From assembly GCA_002699515.1 (NCBI GenBank), contig PAAW01000048.1:1-40190 (forward strand): a stretch of 40,190 bases of DNA. Reading direction: 5' to 3'. Below, in pieces: positions 1 to 7,148 of the stretch. This DNA comes from Methanobacteriota archaeon. Lineage in GTDB: Archaea; Thermoplasmatota; Poseidoniia; Poseidoniales; Poseidoniaceae. A program made the translations under genes and the position numbers. The notes under the pieces are model-generated. The model was not told where the DNA came from. It ran no database searches and worked only from the letters and a program-made list of their open reading frames with translations. The stretch's first letter is position 1; every line of letters starts with the position of its first letter.

Positions 1-2
1 CA

Positions 3-1181
3 GCACTTGACAACCAAGCTGATTGTGAAGCTGCAGGACTTATGTGGACTACTGCAAACAGTGGACCTGATGATAATGATGATGATGATGATACATTTAC
101 TGTTGCACTAGATGGAAATGTATTGGGAGAACCAAATCATGAATGGATTTGGATAGATGGTTTAGTTGGGCCAGTAGATGGTTCTGATGGAATGTCAGTA
201 TCGATAATGTCTGGTTCAGTATGGCTATTGTCTCTTGAAGATTGGGAAACAACAGAACAACATGTTGTTTCATTATACAATTCAGATAATTCAGCAATGG
301 TTGAAGAGTGTATGGATGGTGTAAGAGACAATGATGCTGAAACAGGATTATTTGCTGTTTATGATAGTTGGGCATGGAGTCCAGTTTCTGTTGAAGCAGA
401 AGGAGAAGGTTGGATTCCAGAAGCAAACGAAGAACATGGATGGACACTACCATATGATTGTGATAGCGGAGAACTAAATGCACTTTCAGTAGTATTTTCT
501 AAGACTGTAAAAGACTACAATGCAGATAATCTAGATCATGAAGATATCGAACCTGGACCAGAGGCAGATTGGGAAGTCGATGTTGAAGATAACCAAGCAC
601 CTACATGTCATGTATTTGCATCAGTAAGTAATGGAACAGATTGGGAAGAAGGAGAAGAACACTTCGAAGCACCAAACGGTGATCATACAATCGAGTTAAT
701 GGCAGGAATGTGGTATCTAAGCATATATTGTAAAGACCCTGATGGAGATATGGTAATGGGACAAGTGACTTTCACTGATGTAACTTACGAGTTCTTAGAA
801 GAAGGAGAAGGTCACGCATATACTGAATTCATGGCGATTGAAGGAATGCCAAACGTAACTTTTGATTACAAATGGGATTCAACAGGAGGACATTCTGGTG
901 CTGGTTCAATTACTTTAGTTGTTTTAGCTCCTGAAAATAATGCAGATGACATTGTTGAACCTACTACTAATGATGACGGAACACTATCTTGCCCAGATAA
1001 TTTAGTATTGAGTGATGACCAAACACAATGTGTAGCGCCTTCAGTAGATAATGTCGGAGACATTATCGAAGAAGTTGCTGCTGATGAGAGTGGCTCAATA
1101 CCTGGATTTACATCTACACTAAGCGTAATTTCAATGCTTGGTGCAGTATTAGTAATGTCTAGACGTAAGCAAGATTGCTAA
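3..1181 (+). CDS. Acidic secreted protein with PGF-CTERM-like tail (5' partial)
   Basis: The frame is open to the left edge, so this is the C-terminal part of a longer protein; 392 residues are visible and the true start lies outside the window. The chain is very rich in Asp and Glu, including a run of aspartates near the first visible Met (position 42), as is common in exported archaeal proteins. No enzyme motif is recognised. The last ~28 residues read IPGF, a hydrophobic stretch, then SRRK. This is the layout of PGF-CTERM signals: a PGF motif, a transmembrane helix and a basic end, processed by archaeosortase A in other euryarchaea. I infer a surface protein that is lipid-anchored after sorting. 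Paired cysteines occur before the tail (CPDN...QCV). A stem-loop terminator follows. The surface call is fairly sure; the function is unknown. Confidence 0.75.
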   Translation, partial: ALDNQADCEAAGLMWTTANSGPDDNDDDDDTFTVALDGNVLGEPNHEWIWIDGLVGPVDGSDGMSVSIMSGSVWLLSLEDWETTEQHVVSLYNSDNSAMVEECMDGVRDNDAETGLFAVYDSWAWSPVSVEAEGEGWIPEANEEHGWTLPYDCDSGELNALSVVFSKTVKDYNADNLDHEDIEPGPEADWEVDVEDNQAPTCHVFASVSNGTDWEEGEEHFEAPNGDHTIELMAGMWYLSIYCKDPDGDMVMGQVTFTDVTYEFLEEGEGHAYTEFMAIEGMPNVTFDYKWDSTGGHSGAGSITLVVLAPENNADDIVEPTTNDDGTLSCPDNLVLSDDQTQCVAPSVDNVGDIIEEVAADESGSIPGFTSTLSVISMLGAVLVMSRRKQDC

Positions 1182-1202
1182 GTTAACTCGTTAGTAAATA
1201 CG

Positions 1203-1258
1203 GCTGTCTGCCTCAGTATATCTGGGGCAGACAGCGAACTAATTTTTTTTATTTTTTT
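1203..1258 (+). terminator. Stem-loop followed by T-runs
   Basis: A 14-base arm at 1203-1216 pairs with 1222-1235 around a 5-base loop, with a single G-T pair. It is followed by 8 T at 1243-1250 and 7 T at 1252-1258. It lies 21 bases after the stop of the surface-protein gene and about 60 bases before etfB, so it most likely ends that transcript. Archaeal termination depends mainly on the T-run; the strong stem makes it look like a bacterial intrinsic terminator. Confidence 0.75.
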
Positions 1259-1317
1259 ATTATCATTGGTAAGTTTGAATAACGGCCTTCCAGTGGACTG
1301 TTTGTTTGTGATTTAAA

Positions 1318-2061
1318 ATGGTGGAAATAGTAGTTTTAGTTAAGCAAGTACCAGATACTAATGCCAAGATTGAGATAAAGGATGGAAGAGCAGATTTGTC
1401 AATGATTAAATGGATAACAAGTCCTTACGATGAATATGCACTAGAAGTTGCATTACAACATAAAGAAGCAGTTGGTGGAAGTGTGACTGCATTGACCTTA
1501 GGACCTGCACGTTGTGATAAAACACTCAAAGATGCCAAAGCATTAGGTGTTGACAAAATAGCTAGAGTTGATGTTAGTGAAGGATATATCGATAGTTTCT
1601 CAGTACAATCAATGCTTGCTGAAGCATGTAGAAGTATGGGGGCAGAGGTAGTCTATTGTGGTAAAGCGGCAGCAGATACTAATGCAGGATCTACAGGACC
1701 TGGGGTTGCCCAAAAATTAGGTTGGGCATCTATTGCAAATGTGACAAAGATAGTTTTTGGAGACAATTCATTAGAATTGATGCAACCTGCTCCAGAAGGA
1801 CAAGCAAAGGTAGGAGTAGACTTACCTGCATTAATTACATGCGATAAGGGAATGGGTGAGCCAAGGAGGGCAAATGTAAAAGGAATCATGATGGCCAAAA
1901 GAGCTGTTGTAGATTTGATCGATGTTGGTAGTTTTGAAGGAAATACATCAGTGCTTGAACATACATCCCCTCCACAAAAACCACCAGGTAAATCTTATGA
2001 AGGTTCAGAACACGTACCTGAAGTTGTTAAACTTTTGAGAGATGAGGCAAATGTTATTTGA
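1318..2061 (+). CDS. etfB: Electron transfer flavoprotein beta subunit
   Basis: The 247-residue product matches the EtfB/FixA family over its whole length. It starts with the typical VLVKQVPDT segment, followed by a region with SPYDEYALE and a TALTLGP strand. The C-terminal half has the ADTNAGSTGPGVAQKLG nucleotide-binding region. EtfB pairs with EtfA to form a heterodimer carrying FAD and AMP, or a second FAD in bifurcating forms. It takes electrons from acyl-CoA and related dehydrogenases and passes them towards the quinone pool. etfA follows after 9 bases, so the two are co-transcribed. The ATG at 1318 has no clear Shine-Dalgarno sequence and may be read from a leaderless or short-leader transcript. 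Neither a dehydrogenase nor an ETF-quinone oxidoreductase is visible nearby, so the partner is not identified. Confidence 0.95.
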   Translation: MVEIVVLVKQVPDTNAKIEIKDGRADLSMIKWITSPYDEYALEVALQHKEAVGGSVTALTLGPARCDKTLKDAKALGVDKIARVDVSEGYIDSFSVQSMLAEACRSMGAEVVYCGKAAADTNAGSTGPGVAQKLGWASIANVTKIVFGDNSLELMQPAPEGQAKVGVDLPALITCDKGMGEPRRANVKGIMMAKRAVVDLIDVGSFEGNTSVLEHTSPPQKPPGKSYEGSEHVPEVVKLLRDEANVI

Positions 2062-2070
2062 GGTGAAAAA

Positions 2071-3006
2071 ATGAGTGAAATAATAATTTTAGCAGACGTA
2101 AATAATAATGAATTGAAAGAATCAACTGCAGAAGTTGTAACTGCAGCATTATCTTTAGGAAATAACCCAATTGTGGTAGTTCCTGGAACTTCTCCCGAAG
2201 CAGCAGCAAATATTGCAGCAAATTATGAGGGGGTTGGAAGCGTAATTGCATTACAAAGTGATTGTTTTGCAACTTATGACTCAGCGGCTTGGGCCGAAGC
2301 AATAGCATCAGTATCTCCGCCTGGTCATTTATTGACTTCATCGACTTCAAGAGGTAAAGAATTAGCAGCCAGACTAGCAGCATCAAGAAGTGCAACTGTT
2401 GTACAAGACGTTATTGAAATAGATGGGAATACTATCTCTCATCCAATATATTCTGGTAAAGCACATGAAAAATTAGCATTAAGTGGTCCTTCTGTAATGA
2501 CAATAAGATCTAATGTTTTTAAACCAGCAGGAAGTGGTGGTTCAGCCACAATTACAAATGTAAACAGTTCATCTGATTTGAGAACAACTTTGAAAGAAAT
2601 GGTTGCAAAAGCAAGTGAAAAATTAGATGTTTCAGAAGCAGATATCATAATCTCAGGAGGTAGAGGTATGGGAACTCCTGAAAATTTTGAAAAATTATAC
2701 AATGTGGCTAATATTTTAGGTGCTGCAGTAGGAGCTAGTAGAGCAGCAGTAGATACTTGGGAAGAGATCCCTCATAGTATGCAAGTTGGCCAAACAGGAA
2801 AAACAGTAAATCCTAGTTTGTATATCGCCGTAGGTATTTCTGGTGCTATTCAGCATCTTGCAGGTATGAGAACAAGCAAGTATATTGTTGCAATTAATAA
2901 AGATGGTACAGCACCAATTTTTAGGCATGCAGATTATGGAATAATTGCAACATGGGAAGAAGCACTTCCGTTACTTGAACAAGAATTAGGATCATTACTT
3001 GGATAA
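2071..3006 (+). CDS. etfA: Electron transfer flavoprotein alpha subunit
   Basis: The 311-residue product is a full-length EtfA/FixB. The N-terminal domain of about 180 residues is Ala-rich and variable. The C-terminal FAD domain carries the family signatures SGGRGMGTPENF, GASRAAVD and GQTGKTVNPSLY, followed by SGAIQHLAGM and the IVAINKD-PIF-ADYG segment that closes the FAD site. The start is set by GAGGTG five bases before ATG 2071, a spacing seen at other genes here. It forms the ETF heterodimer with EtfB encoded just upstream. The next gene, an alpha/beta hydrolase, begins 11 bases after the stop and probably shares the transcript. The sequence does not decide between a conventional and an electron-bifurcating ETF. 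Confidence 0.95.
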   Translation: MSEIIILADVNNNELKESTAEVVTAALSLGNNPIVVVPGTSPEAAANIAANYEGVGSVIALQSDCFATYDSAAWAEAIASVSPPGHLLTSSTSRGKELAARLAASRSATVVQDVIEIDGNTISHPIYSGKAHEKLALSGPSVMTIRSNVFKPAGSGGSATITNVNSSSDLRTTLKEMVAKASEKLDVSEADIIISGGRGMGTPENFEKLYNVANILGAAVGASRAAVDTWEEIPHSMQVGQTGKTVNPSLYIAVGISGAIQHLAGMRTSKYIVAINKDGTAPIFRHADYGIIATWEEALPLLEQELGSLLG

Positions 3007-3017
3007 AGTGGTGTTTA

Positions 3018-3719
3018 ATGGCAGATGCACTTACTTTTGTAGAAGTCGGATCTAATATAGAATCTGCTGATTCTACAATTATTTGGTTACACGGTTTAGG
3101 TGCTGATGGTCATGATTTCGCACCAGTAGCTAGAATGTTAAATCGTCCAGGTCGTAGATTTATTTTACCTCATGCTCCATCTATGCCAGTAACAATTAAT
3201 GGAGGTATGTGGATGCCTGCTTGGTATGATATTCTTTCAATGGATCCAGGTGCTAGAGACGCACCTAGGGAGTCTACTGATGATGTAATTAAATCCGCAT
3301 TATTAGTTGAAAAATTAATTGATAATGAAATAATGAATGGAATACCAGAAGAAAGGATTGTTATTGCTGGATTTTCTCAAGGAGGAGCACTTGCTTTACA
3401 TTTATCATTACGTTCTGAATTAAATCTTGCAGGAGTAATTGCATTATCTTGTTATCTTCCAGTCAGAGATAGATTTGAATCAGAATTAATTAACAAAAAA
3501 ACACCGATTTTTCAAGCACATGGAAGGTTTGACATGGTAGTTCCTTATTTTTCAGGACTTTATACTCATGAATTATTAACATCACATTCGATTGAAGTTA
3601 ATTGGCATGAATACCAAATGGGGCATGAAGTATGTAATCAAGAGATATCAGATATTAGTAAGTGGTTGGATTCAAGAATTCCTGCATTATCTAATGATGA
3701 CACTAACACTATCACTTGA
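3018..3719 (+). CDS. Carboxylesterase/acyl-protein thioesterase-like alpha/beta hydrolase
   Basis: The 233-residue product belongs to the phospholipase/carboxylesterase group (abhydrolase_2). It has the oxyanion-loop motif WLHGLGADGHDF near residue 24 and the nucleophile elbow GFSQGGA near residue 119. The acid Asp sits in HGRFDMVVPY and the His in MGHEV, so the catalytic triad is complete. No signal peptide is present, so it should act in the cytoplasm on short acyl esters or thioesters; the actual substrate cannot be told. It closes the etfBA transcript, which may hint at acyl-group metabolism (inference). Its last 33 bases overlap, in antisense, the end of the convergent propeller/PKD gene. 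Confidence 0.88.
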   Translation: MADALTFVEVGSNIESADSTIIWLHGLGADGHDFAPVARMLNRPGRRFILPHAPSMPVTINGGMWMPAWYDILSMDPGARDAPRESTDDVIKSALLVEKLIDNEIMNGIPEERIVIAGFSQGGALALHLSLRSELNLAGVIALSCYLPVRDRFESELINKKTPIFQAHGRFDMVVPYFSGLYTHELLTSHSIEVNWHEYQMGHEVCNQEISDISKWLDSRIPALSNDDTNTIT

Positions 3720-5252
3720 CATTGCTCCATCATCATCTGTAACAGTTAAAGTAAATCTATGAGTTCCAATTGGTAAACGTAATTTTATTTTTGGGCCATT
3801 GGATAGAGTTCTTCCATCTTCACTAGCCCAATTCCAAATACGAATATATCCGTCAGGATCATGTGATGAACTACCATCTAAAAGAACTAAGCAACTACCA
3901 TCATCACCCGCTTCAAGGTTTTGATCATTTCCCGCATTACATACTGGTGGCTGATTTCTTTTTTCATCATTTGATAAGAGATGCTCAATAAGAGATAAAT
4001 TATCTTCATTTTCTATTTTTTCTGTTTCTTGAGGGCTTTCTTCATTAAATGCAGCCATTAAATCATCCATTGTTGAACCTTCTGAATCGTTTTTCAAATC
4101 ATATTGATTATAATCATCTCCTAATAGATTTTTTAAATCTTCATTTGAGTTGTTATAGATATTATTATCATCAGTAGTTTCAACTTCAATAGGTTCTTTT
4201 TCAATATAGTCATCATCACTTTCTTCTTCCCAAATCGGAGTAGAATTAGGATTTAATAATGCAAGGGGAGCAGCATTTGTGTAATCATTTCTGTCATTAC
4301 CGCATAATGCCAATACTTCTTCATTGTCGCTCATGACCATAAAATCAATAATGCCTTCATGTTCATACTGCCAAACACATTCACCTGATGTTTTATCTAT
4401 TCTGAAAAGATAAAACCAAGAACTTACAAGAATATCATTATTTAATGTAATTAATGAGGTGATTGAATATTCAGATTTCCAGATTTGATTTGTTTTTTCA
4501 CCATTTATTAGTAATAATTCTCCAGAAAATAATCCTGCCCATATGGAATCCTTGCTAACATTTATTGCAATACATCTGGAATTAAATCCTACACTACCTG
4601 TTTTTTGTCCCAATGGATTCCAAAATTCTAATTCGTTTTGTTCACCTTCTTCGGGAAGATCTAATGTTTCTCTACTTACAAGTAAAATACCGTTATGTGT
4701 ATATTTTGCGGTAATTATTCTTTCACCAATTTCTGAATTAATAGGCCTTTTAAAAATCTTGGAACAATTGCGATTTAGCACTATCAAATTACCCTCGTCA
4801 TCCCAACATGAAATTGCAGAACCATTTTCATTAATAGTCATACCAACAAGTTCATTTTCTGAAAAAATACCTAGTAATTCACCTTGAAAATTAATTGTTC
4901 TTAATTTATTTGTACCATCAATAAAAGCAATAATGTCTCCTTTAATTGCAGATTTCATTAATTCACATCCTCCAGGGGATGCAATCTCCCATAATTTTTC
5001 ACAACTTTTCGAAAAACATAAGATATTTCCTTCTTCTTGACTAACTACAAAATTTCCTGAAGAAACGTATTCTATATTTTTACCATGGCTGTTAAGTTGA
5101 ACCTCTCTTTTTTCTTTATTTTCTTTAGACATTATTGTGAATAAACCGTTGTATGTCGACCATGCGATAAATTCCCCATCATTGCTTAAAGCAATACTTG
5201 AAATTTCAGAATCAACAGATTCTTTGTCCTGGGGCAGTATAACCATCGGCAT
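3687..5252 (-). CDS. Beta-propeller-like protein with C-terminal PKD domain
   Basis: The 521-residue product has no signal peptide or membrane segment. Residues ~1-330 are a series of short beta-strand repeats of WD40/PQQ-propeller style, such as SNDGEFIAWSTYNG and CVWQYEHEGIIDFMVMSDNEEVLALCG. Residues ~345-430 are acidic, Asn-rich and probably disordered. Residues 435-521 form a PKD-type domain, recognised by NAGNDQ, DGSSSHDPDGYI, the W-W core and FTLTVTDDDG. PKD domains are usually extracellular, so one on an apparently cytoplasmic protein is odd, unless export uses an unrecognised signal. It is likely a scaffold or binding protein. It lies 46 bases downstream of purF on the same strand. 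Function unknown. Confidence 0.75.
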   Translation of the reverse strand: MPMVILPQDKESVDSEISSIALSNDGEFIAWSTYNGLFTIMSKENKEKREVQLNSHGKNIEYVSSGNFVVSQEEGNILCFSKSCEKLWEIASPGGCELMKSAIKGDIIAFIDGTNKLRTINFQGELLGIFSENELVGMTINENGSAISCWDDEGNLIVLNRNCSKIFKRPINSEIGERIITAKYTHNGILLVSRETLDLPEEGEQNELEFWNPLGQKTGSVGFNSRCIAINVSKDSIWAGLFSGELLLINGEKTNQIWKSEYSITSLITLNNDILVSSWFYLFRIDKTSGECVWQYEHEGIIDFMVMSDNEEVLALCGNDRNDYTNAAPLALLNPNSTPIWEEESDDDYIEKEPIEVETTDDNNIYNNSNEDLKNLLGDDYNQYDLKNDSEGSTMDDLMAAFNEESPQETEKIENEDNLSLIEHLLSNDEKRNQPPVCNAGNDQNLEAGDDGSCLVLLDGSSSHDPDGYIRIWNWASEDGRTLSNGPKIKLRLPIGTHRFTLTVTDDDGAMSSDSVSVIIR

Positions 5253-5298
5253 TCGTTCTCAACCCCCAATGCACTATTAAGCGTAAGAGCCTATCGAT

Positions 5299-6828
5299 TT
5301 AGGCTTGATTATGAAGTCCTATTGGTTCGTCTGCATTTATAGTATGATTTTTTGAATGATCATTTCTACTTTTTTCTAATGAATCTAAGTATTCTAAAGA
5401 TATATCTCCTGTGACGTATTCTCCATTAAAACAAGAATTATCGAATTCTTGGGGGCCATCACCTTCTAATTTTACTGCATCAATCAAATCTTCAAGATCT
5501 TGATAAAATAATTTGTCGACACCAATGCTTTCTGCAATTTCATCTATGTTATTTCCTGTTGCGATAAATTCACTAATGGCTGGCATGTCTATTCCATATA
5601 CATTTTGAAATCTTACAGGAGGAGCTGCAGATGCAAAATACACTTTTTTAGCACCAGATTTTCTTGCCATTTCTACAATTTTTCTTGAAGTGTTCCCTCT
5701 TACAATTGAATCATCAACCAAAAGTACATTTTTCCCAGAGAATTCATGATCTATTGTATTCAATTTTTTCCTTACTGAATCTCTTCTAATAGATTGCCCT
5801 GGCATGATGAATGTTCTTCCAATATAGCGATTTTTTACTAGCCCCTCACGGTAATCAACACCTAATTCCTTTGCTAATTGGAGTGCTGAAATCCTCCCAC
5901 TATCAGGGACAGGAATTACAACATCTATGTCATGTTTAGGCCAAGATTTCTTAATTTTCTTTGCTAATTTAGTTCCCATGTTTAGCCTTGCTTGATGTAC
6001 AGAAATACCATCAATTATTGAATCAGGCCTAGCAAAATAAACATATTCAAATATACAAGGAGATAATTTTGTTTTTTCTGCACATTGTCTTTGGAACATA
6101 TTTCCTCCATTCTCAATGAATATTGCCTCACCAGGTGCAACATCAGAAATGGCTTCAAAACCAAGTGTACTTAATGCAACACTTTCAGATGAGGTGCCCC
6201 ATGAACGGCCATCCTCATTTAGTATTGATCCATATACCAAGGGCCTAATTCCTTGAGGATCTCTGAATGCAAACATCCCATAACCTGCGATTACTCCCAC
6301 CACTGCATATCCTCCAGAACAGCGTTTATGTACTCCTCCAATTGCATGAAATAAATCATCAACATTTAGGTATAATTCACCTTCAATTTTTAATTTCCTT
6401 CTTTTTGATAATTCATCAGCAAAAATATTCAATAAGATTTCAGAATCTGAATTTGTATTGATATGTCTTAAATCATCGCGATATAATTCATCTGCTAATG
6501 TTTTTGCATTTGTTAAATTTCCATTGTGCGCAAGTGAAATTCCATATGGGTGATTTACGTATAATGGTTGAGCTTCAGCAGCAGAAGAAGTTCCCGCCGT
6601 AGGATATCTTACATGCGCAATACCTATATTCCCCTTTAAACTATGAATATGTTCTTTATGAAATACATCTTTGACTAATCCATTATCCTTTCTCAAGTGT
6701 AATTTGTCATTATCACAAACCACAATCCCTGCAGCATCTTGTCCTCTATGTTGTAAAACAAGTAATCCATCATACAACAAATTGCTAATTGAGCCACCAC
6801 TTCCAAGAATGCCAAGAATTCCACACAT
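5299..6828 (-). CDS. purF: Amidophosphoribosyltransferase (glutamine PRPP amidotransferase)
   Basis: This enzyme makes phosphoribosylamine from PRPP and glutamine, the first committed step of purine synthesis. An in-frame ATG exists at 6864, but the start at 6828 is chosen because it gives MCGILGI: Cys2 must become the N-terminal nucleophile after Met removal. That yields 509 residues. The N-terminal glutaminase domain shows LQHRGQDAAG, ARYPTAG-like HVRYPTAG and AHNGNL. The phosphoribosyltransferase domain has the PRPP motif VLLVDDSIVRGNTSRK near residue 370. The last ~50 residues are a divergent tail. The gene lies downstream of eL37, an arrangement common in euryarchaea. An inverted repeat sits immediately before the start (6832-6865) and may control it. 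Confidence 0.95.
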   Translation of the reverse strand: MCGILGILGSGGSISNLLYDGLLVLQHRGQDAAGIVVCDNDKLHLRKDNGLVKDVFHKEHIHSLKGNIGIAHVRYPTAGTSSAAEAQPLYVNHPYGISLAHNGNLTNAKTLADELYRDDLRHINTNSDSEILLNIFADELSKRRKLKIEGELYLNVDDLFHAIGGVHKRCSGGYAVVGVIAGYGMFAFRDPQGIRPLVYGSILNEDGRSWGTSSESVALSTLGFEAISDVAPGEAIFIENGGNMFQRQCAEKTKLSPCIFEYVYFARPDSIIDGISVHQARLNMGTKLAKKIKKSWPKHDIDVVIPVPDSGRISALQLAKELGVDYREGLVKNRYIGRTFIMPGQSIRRDSVRKKLNTIDHEFSGKNVLLVDDSIVRGNTSRKIVEMARKSGAKKVYFASAAPPVRFQNVYGIDMPAISEFIATGNNIDEIAESIGVDKLFYQDLEDLIDAVKLEGDGPQEFDNSCFNGEYVTGDISLEYLDSLEKSRNDHSKNHTINADEPIGLHNQA

Positions 6829-6831
6829 GTT

Positions 6832-6865
6832 AATGCCCTGTAACGTTACTAGAAGGTAGGGCATT
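6832..6865 (-). promoter_or_regulatory. Inverted repeat directly upstream of purF
   Basis: Eight-base arms AATGCCCT (6832-6839) and AGGGCATT (6858-6865) are perfect inverted repeats around an 18-base spacer. The spacer itself starts with a perfect 10-base palindrome, GTAACGTTAC (6840-6849). Read on the minus strand, the arm nearest purF contains AGGG 7 bases before the ATG, which may be its ribosome binding site. The element could therefore be a repressor operator or an RNA hairpin hiding the binding site. The structure is seen directly; the role is inferred. Confidence 0.5.
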
Positions 6866-6898
6866 TATTCTTTATTAGTGCCCCATTCAACAAAAAAT

Positions 6899-7078
6899 TT
6901 AATTTTTTGGACGATGTGTACGTTTATTCCAACTATATTTTCTCATTTTTGCGGTATCTCCATATCCGCATGATGCACAAACACCTTTTGATTTATGATA
7001 TGAATGTCTTCCACAACGTCTACATCTCAAATGAGTTGATTTTTGACGCTTACCCATTGACGGAGTACCCTTACTCAT
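6899..7078 (-). CDS. rpl37e: 50S ribosomal protein eL37
   Basis: This small gene of 59 codons encodes a basic protein beginning [19 protein letters not shown]. It matches eL37 along its length. The zinc-ribbon cysteines are intact (CRRC at 19-22 and CASC at 34-37), followed by the conserved GYG and the basic [10 protein letters not shown] tail. eL37 is an archaeal/eukaryotic large-subunit protein that binds rRNA near the exit-tunnel side. GGTGG lies upstream of the ATG. In many euryarchaea the gene sits between an Lsm gene and purF; here purF follows but no Lsm gene precedes it. A run of six T on the minus strand follows the stop and could partly end transcription before purF. Confidence 0.95.
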   Translation of the reverse strand: MSKGTPSMGKRQKSTHLRCRRCGRHSYHKSKGVCASCGYGDTAKMRKYSWNKRTHRPKN

Positions 7079-7110
7079 GTGACCACCTTGGATTTGATGC
7101 GACTAACAAC

Positions 7111-7120
7111 CTGTATATGA
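7111..7120 (-). promoter_or_regulatory. TATA-box-like element for eL37-purF
   Basis: On the minus strand TCATATACAG lies about 33-42 bases before the eL37 start codon, in the 70-base gap after elp3. The spacing suits an archaeal TATA box with a short leader. No upstream BRE is evident. Assigned from sequence pattern only. Confidence 0.4.
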
Positions 7121-7148
7121 GTATTTACAATTTTAGAGTAAAAGAAAA

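Noticed and set aside
97-483. Minus-strand open frame opposite the first gene
   Set aside because: Its translation is Leu/His/Gln-rich low complexity, a typical antisense product of an acidic, AT-rich gene.
5288-5305. Stem AGCCTA/TAGGCT at the purF stop, considered as a terminator
   Set aside because: The stem is only 6-7 bp, it includes the stop codon, and no T-run follows on the minus strand.
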